From Phycisphaerales bacterium UBA1161 (lineage in GTDB: Bacteria; Planctomycetota; Phycisphaerae; Tepidisphaerales; Tepidisphaeraceae): 64,000 bases of DNA. This document shows, in pieces, positions 8,841 through 16,846 of the stretch. The position numbers and the translations under genes are program-made. The DNA lies in NCBI GenBank assembly GCA_002311745.1, contig DBZL01000028.1:4123-68122 (forward strand), written 5' to 3'. The stretch's first letter is position 1. Each line of letters begins with the position of its first letter. The notes beneath the pieces are model-generated. The model made no database searches, had not been told where the DNA came from, and was given only the letters and a program-made list of their open reading frames with translations.

Positions 8841-9993
8841 TGCAACCTCCGATGATTAGCGCGATTGCCGCAGCCACAACACAAAATGTGACGGCGGACA
8901 ACGCGCAGGGAGCCCACGTTCTGGCCGGCGCGACGGTCACAAACTGCCGCACCGAAATTGGTGTGAGTAAAAACCCCTCACCAAGTAGGGAACGCTTGGC
9001 GTCGCGATGCTTGGCGTTGAAAACGCTCCGCGTTAGAACGCCCCGCCATCGCACGCCGCGCCTAAAAGCGCGTCGCGTTCTTGCGTGATCGCCGCAATCT
9101 CGCGAAAGGCTTGGCCCTCCGCAGCGGCGACGGAATCGTGAGACGCTTCAGCGATACCCCCACTCCCATTCGTTCGGACGTGCACTGAAGCTACTTAACA
9201 CTGTGTACGTCGAGCGCGCGCTTGCAACAAAAGAATCCGCATTACGTAACAATTTTTCGCGCGTGACGATCGTGCGGTTTCCCCCGCATTCATCGGTACA
9301 AAACTCTTTCAGAGCTGTTACATAGACGTTATTAGTTTCAGACGGACACGGCGTCATCTCCTTTGCAATAAATAGTTCAGATTGCATGCGCGTGGCGGCA
9401 GTCATCCTCCGCACATCTTCACAGCCAGAGCAAACGGCTTCACGATTTCAGCGTGAGTCCCGCTCGGAAATATGAGTTAAGGGCCGTCGCCGTGGTCCCG
9501 GATCGCGTGATGCCCGCCGCGGCAAGGCTCGCCCCGGCGAGACCGAGGAGCAGGTCTTCGTCGCCGCCGAGAAATCCTACATCAACGCCATGGACGCGAT
9601 TACGGATGACATCACGCACGGCAAGGTTGCCGACGCCGGCGAACTCCAAATGCGCGTAGACGGCGCGGTGATAGGCGTAGCCATGGAGTATTCCGTTTTC
9701 AGCGCCGACTTCGGCCCAAAATAGCACCGCCCGATTCGCCCATCTCCCTGTCTCCCGGTCTCCCCGTCTCCTTGTCTCCCGGTCTCCCCGTCTCCCCCTC
9801 TTCCCCCCTCCCCGCCGACAACGCGGCGGCCTCAACCGTCCTTCACAGCCCCGATTGTCCGACCTCTGCACTACCTCAAAGAGGAAGGCGTATAGGCTGC
9901 CCTTTCGCGCTTTAAAACACGCGGGAGCGCATTAACTGGCAAGATCCGGAAGCCAGAGTACAATCTCGTTGGACCTACACTTGAGACCGCTTC
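8841..9993. other. Long intergenic region without a supported gene
   Basis: About 1.15 kb. The first part is upstream of the beta-helix gene. A C/T-rich tract of repeated TCTCCCCGTCTCC-like units spans about 9740-9810. An open frame on the + strand, 9476-9721, has coding-like codon use over its last 60 codons (VAAEKSYINAMDAITDD) but no start codon, since an in-frame stop lies at 9473; it may be a gene scrap. The minus-strand ORFs here have no recognisable features. Confidence 0.5.
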
Positions 9994-10521
9994 ATGGCCA
10001 GCACGTATGCGTTTTTTGAACATCCTGGGCCGCTGTACAACTTTTTGAGCCTAGCGTTTTGCTGCTTAGGCGTAGCCCTGGGCATTTGCGCCCTCGTATT
10101 CGCGTACGTGCAGATTGCAAAGACATTGACCGCCGCGAAGGCGGCCCGGGACGCCGCTTTAAGCACCGCTAAGAAGTTCGGACAGCTTAACGCCTTGATC
10201 GAAGTGCAACGGCTGGCAGCCCTCGCTGGAGAAGCAGTCATCCTGATGCGTTCAAACGATTTTATCGCTGCTGCAATTCGAGCCCATGACCTACGTATGG
10301 GAATATCTCAATTCCGCCAGTCAGCCGGCGCGAACGAACTGGGTAATCCTGGGCAGTGGCAACCGATGATTATGGACCTTGCGACAGTCGAGAGGGATTT
10401 ACGGACCCACAATCCCAGCGGAGGGAATAAGGTTATTGTCAAATGCGCGGATTGTCTCGGGAAGCTGCATGAAGACCTCCACGCAATGGCCGGTATCGCA
10501 GGTCGAGTTACAGGAGAATGA
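9994..10521 (+). CDS. Membrane-anchored protein of unknown function (possible defence islet)
   Basis: A 175-residue protein not recognised as a named family. Residues about 14-40 (FLSLAFCCLGVALGICALVF) form one strong membrane helix. The following stretch (AKTLTAAKAARDAALSTAKK) is a helical, probably coiled-coil segment, and the rest is a cytoplasmic helical domain. The stop overlaps the next gene's start as ATGA, so the two are translationally coupled. Codon use is less GC-biased than in flanking housekeeping genes. The Shine-Dalgarno is weak. Confidence 0.65.
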   Translation: MASTYAFFEHPGPLYNFLSLAFCCLGVALGICALVFAYVQIAKTLTAAKAARDAALSTAKKFGQLNALIEVQRLAALAGEAVILMRSNDFIAAAIRAHDLRMGISQFRQSAGANELGNPGQWQPMIMDLATVERDLRTHNPSGGNKVIVKCADCLGKLHEDLHAMAGIAGRVTGE

Positions 10522-10898
10522 CAATGTCAGTTCCCACGAGACTGAACGAACTATGCCAATTATTGATCGCTGGCACAAAAAATGACAGTATTCGCTGGAC
10601 ACCTTTGAAATCCGGTGTACACACTGCCGTTGTTGGCGAGGCGAACTTCATCGTCAAGGGAAGCGGCAGCGGGGACGAAGGCCTAACTGGCGTCGAGCTG
10701 CGCGTCTTAAATGACGCTGGCGACCAGATCGACCTTGCGTCAGTTGATCGCGACAATCCAGATGATTACGACATGAAACCACTGGATGAGCTCTATGATG
10801 TACTCACGGACCAAGAGGACAGAATGGCGCAGGCGAGACTAACGCCGATCCTAGAAAGCCTGCGAAAGCAGGTCATGACGCGACCGCCGAAACGGTAA
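10518..10898 (+). CDS. Small partner protein of unknown function, coupled to the membrane protein
   Basis: A 126-residue soluble, acidic protein. It starts at the ATG of the ATGA overlap with the preceding gene (a second ATG is six bases on). It looks like a small beta-sheet N-terminal part (FIVKGSGS, GVELRVLNDAGDQIDLA) with a helical C-terminal tail ending in basic RPPKR. No family recognised. The tight coupling suggests the two products work together. Confidence 0.65.
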   Translation: MTMSVPTRLNELCQLLIAGTKNDSIRWTPLKSGVHTAVVGEANFIVKGSGSGDEGLTGVELRVLNDAGDQIDLASVDRDNPDDYDMKPLDELYDVLTDQEDRMAQARLTPILESLRKQVMTRPPKR

Positions 10899-11130
10899 AT
10901 GGGTATGGAAGCGGGACCTGAGCGCGGTTCTCTTTGGGTCATGAAATCGACGGAAGCACCGCTGAAGCTACCGAATAGAACCGCGAGGTCGCGCAAGGTG
11001 CTGGCGTGCCAGTTTCATCGGCTGGGCAATGAGTTGAGAACAACGCACAATGGCGGAGCCGGGTCAGGCAGAAGCGGACAGACTGCCTTTACCGGATTAG
11101 AAAGACTGCCCGATCGCTGATGGCGAAAAG

Positions 11131-11745
11131 ATGAGACCCGAAATTGAGGCTTCTTGGGAAAAGCTCCTTAATCCGGATTCGCTCAAGCAACAGTTGCTAG
11201 CCGGCGGGATCTATCTTGCGGCTTACGAGATGTTCAAGCGATCTTTGGTTAGGCGGCCGCGCGATTTCTTTTGGTCGGGACTCGCCAATGGGAAGGACGT
11301 CGTCGATCCGAAATATCAGATTGAAGTGGTGTCACTCGACAAGAAGCATATATATCATGCTTCAGCCCTATGGTGGGAGAGGCAAGGCGTGCTCACAGCG
11401 GACGATGTCTTGCTTACTGAAACAATTCGCGAGCACCGAGACGAGATTGCTCACGATATACCGCGATTCCTTGGCACGGCAGACGGAGTTATACGCTTGG
11501 ACCTGCTTAGCGGGATCTTGGCCACCCTGTCGAAAATCGATAAGTGGTGGATTCAGCAGGTCGAAATTCCCGCTAATCCAGATTTCGACGGGATTACCGA
11601 GGAAGAACTCGATGGCGCCGCCAGTTTGAGCATGGTCTTTTTGTCCATCATGATTCCAATCGCCTCGGGCGACGATAGCGGCCTCAGAGAAATCTATAGG
11701 CTGTGGAAGGAAAGAAAGACGGCGAATGGACAGCGGACCTCATAG
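11131..11745 (+). CDS. HEPN-like protein of unknown function
   Basis: A 204-residue soluble helical protein. IREHRDEIAHDIPRF, around bases 11425-11469, contains Arg-x4-His in the form typical of HEPN RNases and HEPN-related RN(x)xxAH motifs. The surrounding helices and a Trp-rich segment (KIDKWWIQQ) fit such a fold. This is pattern recognition, not a family match, and the protein might be a non-catalytic HEPN relative. It lies between the coupled membrane pair and an AbiJ-like gene, which supports a defence role. Confidence 0.6.
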   Translation: MRPEIEASWEKLLNPDSLKQQLLAGGIYLAAYEMFKRSLVRRPRDFFWSGLANGKDVVDPKYQIEVVSLDKKHIYHASALWWERQGVLTADDVLLTETIREHRDEIAHDIPRFLGTADGVIRLDLLSGILATLSKIDKWWIQQVEIPANPDFDGITEEELDGAASLSMVFLSIMIPIASGDDSGLREIYRLWKERKTANGQRTS

Positions 11746-11858
11746 GGTCAGGAGTGATTGATTTTCCGATGTACTTGTTCGTAGGCTCCCGGCCCGTATG
11801 AATTTCCCGAATTACAGATGAGATCTGAACCGCTGGCCAATCTCGGCTAAACCAAGGC

Positions 11859-12785
11859 ATGGAAACTCGCAACGAAAATATTCATTGCCGCATTTCCGAA
11901 GTCACGCGGCGCGCGATCTTTGACCGCATCGCGCTCGAACAGTTGCCCTGGTGGGGCCGACTTTCGGACTCCGCCTTTCTTTCGCGTTTGTACAATCTTG
12001 AGCAAATGGCCTCTACCGACTATCGCTTTCGCGATGCCGCTGGCGACATCCGGCAGCATCGAGAGCAGAACTTGGATTGGGAACTAGATTGGATTTTTAG
12101 CGATGGCAGATTTGATCTGCTTCACTGCTCGGATGAGCAATTGCTACGCTTCTTGTGTGAGACGATCCATCCCGTCGTGCAGTCAGATGAGGAGAACGTC
12201 GCGAAGCTCCTGGACATATTCAATAGCGAACTTGCTCATGATGGATATATGATCGCGGAGACAACCCGAATTTCCGGGCGTCCAGTATTTGCTGCGCGAG
12301 AAATCGTGGCACCAATTCCCGCACTGAGGGCCGCAAAGCAGATTGGGCAGGCATTGACTGCCGAGTATCTCAGTCAGCAGATTACGAGAATGGAAACCGC
12401 AATCCACAGCGATCCTGCGCTCGCAATTGGCACTGCAAAGGAACTGATCGAGACCTGCTGCAAAACCGTTCTTCGTGAGAGGAACAAAGTTGCCGACGAG
12501 TCGTGGGATTTGCCCAAGCTTGTGCGAATGACTTTGGAGGAATTGCAGCTGGTCCCCGATAAAGTGCCGAAGGCAATCGAGGCTGCGGAATCGGTCCGCA
12601 GGACATTAGGCAACCTTGCGCAAGTCGCTCAAGGATCAGCAGAACTGCGGAACCTTTACGGTACTGGACACGGTAAGGACGCTGCTATGCCGATCCCGCC
12701 TTCACATTACGCTCGGTTGGCGGTCGGAGCGGCGTCAACACTGGTGGTCTTTTTATTTGAGGTACATGGCTTGTCCAAAATATGA
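11859..12785 (+). CDS. Abortive-infection protein, AbiJ-like with Abi C-terminal domain
   Basis: A 308-residue protein. The N-terminal half (residues about 15-130) resembles the small N-terminal domains attached to AbiJ-type proteins. The C-terminal half has the landmarks of the Abi C-terminal (HEPN-related) domain: DPALAIGTAKELIETCCKT, then LRNLYGTGHGKDA (bases about 12640-12690; Arg-Asn...His as in HEPN), then HYARLAVGAA. Family knowledge links such proteins to phage exclusion by growth arrest. The Shine-Dalgarno is poor. Last gene of the candidate defence islet. Confidence 0.75.
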   Translation: METRNENIHCRISEVTRRAIFDRIALEQLPWWGRLSDSAFLSRLYNLEQMASTDYRFRDAAGDIRQHREQNLDWELDWIFSDGRFDLLHCSDEQLLRFLCETIHPVVQSDEENVAKLLDIFNSELAHDGYMIAETTRISGRPVFAAREIVAPIPALRAAKQIGQALTAEYLSQQITRMETAIHSDPALAIGTAKELIETCCKTVLRERNKVADESWDLPKLVRMTLEELQLVPDKVPKAIEAAESVRRTLGNLAQVAQGSAELRNLYGTGHGKDAAMPIPPSHYARLAVGAASTLVVFLFEVHGLSKI

Positions 12786-13503
12786 CGTAATTGAAATAAA
12801 AACCCAAGGGTCGGAGACTCAATGCCGAAGGACATCGTGGAACCCATAAGGTGGAAACCCACAAGGGGAAGCCCCTGCTTATTTGGCCCGTGCGCGCAAG
12901 GTATACTATATCAAATCAGACGGAGCCTGCTGTTCTCCCATGGTCGTTCAAGCGGGGTTGTGAAGGACGGTTGACGGTCGGCGTGTCGCCGAAATTCCGC
13001 TGCGGACAAAGGCCGCAGGCGCAGCGCCAACAAGCGGCGCCAAACCCCGATCTAAGCCCCGACTCGGCCAATCTTCCCCACGTTCAGCCCGTCAAGGCAG
13101 TTCAAGAGAGCCTTTGCGCGGTCCAACCCTTGAACTCTTGAACTGCTGTACCCTTCGCGGCTTCGCGGTTTAATCGCTTCTCTTCAAAATCGTTCAAGAA
13201 TCGAGCCGATCGGCTAAGAACGAATCGAGCTCTTCCAAATCGCGCGAAAATCAGAGGCTAATTCGCCCCTTTCAGCCAGCCCTGATTATCCCTTTTTTGC
13301 CCCGCCAAAATCGTAAAACCAATCTCGCGCCGCCGTTGCGCCCGACCTGCCAAAACGTGCAATTACAGTTCGAACCGCGCCCTGGGGGGCTAACTATCTT
13401 TTTTCAAAAATCGCGAAATTCGGATCGCAAACCCCTGCCGCGCAAGGCGATACGCTGCGATTGCTTCGCGATCTTCGCGTTCTTCGCGGTGAATCATCCG
13501 GCT
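12786..13503. other. Intergenic region with an inverted repeat
   Basis: About 720 bases with no supported gene. A perfect 12-base inverted repeat, GCAGTTCAAGAG (13097-13108) and its complement (13135-13146), could form a hairpin. Runs of TTCGCG near 13155-13170 and 13455-13490 look like a repeat of the type seen between genes in related genomes. The + strand ORFs through it are not convincing. Confidence 0.5.
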
Positions 13504-15120
13504 TTAGTCCCCGAGCTCGCTGTTTTGGCTCGACGCAGTGGTGGGACGCGAAGCGGGCGCGGCGATGCGCGTGATACGCAAGGCCATGTAGGGGCGGCCG
13601 GGCAGGGGAATCTTGCCGTCCCCCTCGACGCCAAAGAGGTATCGCGAGAGGCGCTTCAGCTTGAACTGGCGATCCACGGGCGTGACCGTCATGTTCCAGG
13701 TGTCCAGAACGTCGACGTGAAACTGCATGCCGTCGCTTAGCTTTTCGCTGGGCAGCTCGAAGCTCCACTGCGTCGGTTTTTCCTGGCCGAAATAGAGCAG
13801 GTAATACTCACCGGACTTGCCGCCGACGTGCGTTTCGTAAAACCGGTCGATCGGCTCGATACCCTGCGGCGGGGCGGTGGCCAGGATGCTTTTGAGGAAC
13901 GCGATGCGCGGCGGGCTTTGGCCGCGAAGCGTTCCGCCAGCGCTGATCCAGGCGGGCGGATCATTTCCCTTGAACGATTCGCCGTGGCCGACGTACGTGC
14001 CGGCGATGGTCCCGAGCCAGAATCGCAGGACCATCTCCTGCGGTGCCAGTTGTCCCCAGCGGCGGTCGATGTCGCCCTCATAGCAAACTTCGTCGAAGAC
14101 GACGGGTTTGCGGGCCAGATCGCGGTACCAGACGGCGCGGCCGAAATCGGCAACGGCCATGCCGTTCTGCACGCTCAGGTGCGTCACCCACGGCTTGGAG
14201 CAGTCGTACATGCGCTGGCTGAAATGGATTGAGCGCAGGTGTTCGTACGGGTCCTCCTGCTGCACGATCTGGAACAGCCGGTCCCAATCGCCGTCCGTCT
14301 TTTGTTTGACCAGGTCGAATTCATTGGCCAGGGACCACCAGACGTTGCGGCAGGCGGCCAGGCGGGCAACGACGTAACGCGCGTAGCGGTCGTCGCTGGC
14401 CGCGTCCATGCGGTCGAAGCCCGTGTCCTTGCCGCCATAGGGATGAAACAAAATAACGTCCGCCTCGACGCCCGCGTCGCGCAGTTGGCCGATGCGTTTT
14501 TCCAGGTTCTGGAAAAAGGTGACGTTGAATCGCGAAGAATCCCACTTTCCGTCGGCCAATCGCGCAAAGGGGCAGGCATTGGGGTCGTCCTTGATGGCCG
14601 CGGCGGTCGTGGGCAGGACGCACATCCGGATTTTGTTGAACGGGGATGATCTGAGAGTCGTCAGGGTCTGGTCCTGCAGTTGCGCGTTTTGGTGAATCCA
14701 GCCGTAACAGGTGGTGCCGATGGGCACGAAGGGCGAGCCATCCGCGTAAGCGAAATGGAACGTGCCCGCCACGCGCACGGGGCCGTGATTGTCTGCCGCG
14801 GGTTTGTCGCAGAGGAACTGGCCGGTTTTGCCGTCGAGCTGGGCGCGGTTGCTGCGCGTTTGGTAGCGCCAATCGCCCTGGATCGTCGGCATGAAGCGGA
14901 TGCGATACGTTCCGACGCCGTCGTAAAACCCGCGTGCGTCGACGGCCGTTTGTCCGCAGGTGAAATGCGCGGACAGTTCCACGTCGACAAACGGATTGCC
15001 GTCCGCTGGGCCTTGCAGGGCGATTTCGTAGATGCCCCATTGTTCGACATTTGCCGCGGCCGCCAAGGCCGCCCAGAGCGACACGGCCGCGGCGAGCAAA
15101 AATCCGCCCAGGAACTTCAT
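13504..15120 (-). CDS. Secreted glycoside hydrolase-like protein (DUF5060 plus DUF4038/DUF5605 type)
   Basis: A 538-residue exported protein with a clear signal peptide (LGGFLLAAAVSLWAALAAAA). Residues about 22-115 look like the DUF5060 beta-sandwich (EQWGIYEIAL, GTYRIRFMPTIQGDW). The rest is a TIM barrel of the DUF4038/apiosidase-like type: PFVPIGTTCYGWIHQ, FNKIRMCVLP, WWSLANEFDL (likely acid/base Glu) and KPVVFDEVCYEGD (likely nucleophile Glu). A C-terminal beta-domain follows. The probable role is breakdown of plant or algal polysaccharide side chains; the substrate is unknown. Start ATG 15120 was chosen over the upstream 15153 because the signal peptide begins there. Confidence 0.85.
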   Translation of the reverse strand: MKFLGGFLLAAAVSLWAALAAAANVEQWGIYEIALQGPADGNPFVDVELSAHFTCGQTAVDARGFYDGVGTYRIRFMPTIQGDWRYQTRSNRAQLDGKTGQFLCDKPAADNHGPVRVAGTFHFAYADGSPFVPIGTTCYGWIHQNAQLQDQTLTTLRSSPFNKIRMCVLPTTAAAIKDDPNACPFARLADGKWDSSRFNVTFFQNLEKRIGQLRDAGVEADVILFHPYGGKDTGFDRMDAASDDRYARYVVARLAACRNVWWSLANEFDLVKQKTDGDWDRLFQIVQQEDPYEHLRSIHFSQRMYDCSKPWVTHLSVQNGMAVADFGRAVWYRDLARKPVVFDEVCYEGDIDRRWGQLAPQEMVLRFWLGTIAGTYVGHGESFKGNDPPAWISAGGTLRGQSPPRIAFLKSILATAPPQGIEPIDRFYETHVGGKSGEYYLLYFGQEKPTQWSFELPSEKLSDGMQFHVDVLDTWNMTVTPVDRQFKLKRLSRYLFGVEGDGKIPLPGRPYMALRITRIAAPASRPTTASSQNSELGD

Positions 15121-15219
15121 GGAAGAAACCTCGGCCCTATAGTCTGTGTGCAACGGCTCGGATAAACAAGGACCGGATTGCCGTGGCCGGGCCCGTCAGT
15201 TCTCTCAAACAACAAGAGG

Positions 15220-15342
15220 CAACCACGGAGGCACGGAGGCGCGGAGGCGCTCATTTCGATCCGGAGACGAACGGGCAAAACTTGAAGCTCGGAATGAAGC
15301 GAATGGCTTGAGCAAACGAGTTGAGCTCCGTGTCTCCGTGCC
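15220..15342 (+). repeat. MITE-like element, copy 1 (right end incomplete)
   Basis: The left arm begins CAACCACGGAGGCACGGAGG, followed by the shared interior CGCTCATTTCGATC. The right arm is cut short after CTCCGTGTCTCCGTGCC and joins directly to a PIN-domain gene remnant. Compare copies at 22447-22589 and 39021-39172. Confidence 0.8.
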
Positions 15343-15446
15343 CGGCCGACGAAATCATCGTGGCGACGAGCCTGGTCAATCGCCTACCTCTGATTATCCG
15401 TGATGCTCGACTGCGGAAATCCAAGGTGATCACGATATCGGGTTAG
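15342..15446 (+). pseudogene. PIN-domain (VapC-like) C-terminal remnant
   Basis: An open frame of 34 codons reading PADEIIVATSLVNRLPLIIR then DARLRKSKVITISG and a stop. DPADxxIAATS..xxPLxTRD is the C-terminal half of VapC-type PIN nucleases, with the last catalytic Asp/Glu cluster. Everything upstream of PADE is replaced by the MITE-like element. It closely resembles the remnant at 19409-19672 in both protein and DNA. Confidence 0.75.
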
Positions 15447-15454
15447 CCATGGTG

Positions 15455-16741
15455 TTACTCAAGCCGGTCGGCCATCAACGAATGACCGAGGGCGCAAGAC
15501 CGCCGGTGGCGCCGCCGGCGAACGAGCAGGCCCAAGCCGCCGATTGCCAGGAGCCCCAGCGACGCCGGCTCCGGGACGGCGGTGATGATCTCCATGTTGT
15601 CGATCGTGAAGGCGCCCGTTTCGTTCGTGTTGGCGATGACGCCGATTTGAAAATAGCTCAGGCTGTTGGGATCAGTGGGCAGACCCGCTGGAAGCGAATA
15701 GAGCGCGGTGGAGTACGTACCGTTGTTGAGAATCGAGCTGGGATCGATCTGATCGTAGTGCCCGTCGAAATTCAACAGCAACAGAGGTTGGAAATAGCCG
15801 CCGGGGATGTAGACCGGATACGTGAAATCCAGTTGAAGCGTGGACGCGCCCGCCAATGCCGTTAGTAACGCGGCGTTATTGTGTTCATCCGCGGACACAA
15901 CCGATCCGTACGTTTGGCCGGAGGCGATGGTCACGGTCAATCCGGCGGCCAGATCGCGGCGGCCGGGCCCATAAAGGGTGTTTCCAATGCTAGTTGTGGG
16001 GTTGCCGTCGGTGTCGCCCGAAGCGCCCGCCGAGACGGTAATCCCGCCGCTTGCAGCGCTCCATTGGCCCCAATCGCTGTTCGTGGTGAACAGCGTCGTC
16101 ACGTTCGTCGGCGCCTGCGCGATGACGTTGTCCACGGTGAACGATCCGGTCTGATCCGTGTTGGCGATGAAGCCAAGCTGAAAATAGGTGAGGCTTGGCG
16201 ACGGCGCCGATGGCAGACCGGCGGGAACCTGGTAGGTCGCGGTGTAGTACGTGCCGGGATTGGCGACGTTCGTTGGATCGATCGCGACGTAGTGGCCGCT
16301 GTAGTTGAGGAGCAATTGAGGATCAAAATAGGTTCCGCCGCCGGTGGGATAGGTGAAATCCATCTGAAGGGTCGGGGCGTTGCTGAGCGTGGACAGGAAC
16401 GCGGCATTGGCTTGCTCGCCGGGTGAGAGAAAGCTGCCATAGTTTTGCCCGCTGCTGATCGTGACGGTCAGTGCACCCGCCGCTGCGGCCGGTTGTTGGG
16501 GCGCGCTGGTATTGCCCAGACCGTTTATCGAGGTAAGGTCCGTATCGCCGGCGGCGCCCGGTGTTAAGCCGATGCCCGCGCTGGCGGAAGCCCACTGGTT
16601 CCAATCGTCCTGCGTGGTGAAGAGTGATGCGTCTCCCCAAGCGGTGCCGGAGGCGCAAGCCGCGAGCAAGAATCCGCCGATCGCAAGGATGATCCGTTTT
16701 TTGGGGCCGGACCAGAGATGCCCCTTTTTCGAACTCGACAT
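15455..16741 (-). CDS. PEP-CTERM protein with a duplicated domain
   Basis: A 428-residue exported protein. A signal peptide (IILAIGGFLLAACASGTAWG) is followed by two tandem copies of an about 180-residue domain. Each copy begins LFTTxxDWxQWxxAxxGI, contains GQ(N/T)YGS and LQ(M/L)DFTYP, and ends YFQ(L/I)GxIANTxxTGxFT(V/I)DN. The C-terminus has the sorting tag VPEPASLGLLAIGGLGLLVRRRRHRR, processed in other species by an exosortase (none in this window). Start ATG 16741 follows AAAGGTGG. The function of the repeated domain is unknown. Confidence 0.85.
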   Translation of the reverse strand: MSSSKKGHLWSGPKKRIILAIGGFLLAACASGTAWGDASLFTTQDDWNQWASASAGIGLTPGAAGDTDLTSINGLGNTSAPQQPAAAAGALTVTISSGQNYGSFLSPGEQANAAFLSTLSNAPTLQMDFTYPTGGGTYFDPQLLLNYSGHYVAIDPTNVANPGTYYTATYQVPAGLPSAPSPSLTYFQLGFIANTDQTGSFTVDNVIAQAPTNVTTLFTTNSDWGQWSAASGGITVSAGASGDTDGNPTTSIGNTLYGPGRRDLAAGLTVTIASGQTYGSVVSADEHNNAALLTALAGASTLQLDFTYPVYIPGGYFQPLLLLNFDGHYDQIDPSSILNNGTYSTALYSLPAGLPTDPNSLSYFQIGVIANTNETGAFTIDNMEIITAVPEPASLGLLAIGGLGLLVRRRRHRRSCALGHSLMADRLE

Positions 16742-16846
16742 ATACCCACCTTTCAGAGCGATGCGCCTTTTCCGGTAACGTGTTCGTCGGCGACCGGTCG
16801 GCTCATCGGCAAACCAACGCCGCACAGAAGCAGCCGATGAAACCGC

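Noticed and set aside
9148..9414. 88-codon minus-strand ORF
   Set aside because: No family, no RBS and mixed composition in a gene-poor area; not supported beyond being open.
9740..9810. CRISPR-like repeat array
   Set aside because: The units TCTCCCCGTCTCC are low-complexity pyrimidine repeats with no spacers of even length.
10899..11120. 73-codon + strand ORF between the coupled pair and the HEPN-like gene
   Set aside because: No RBS or coherent fold pattern; not needed to explain the spacing. Could be a tiny gene but cannot be supported.
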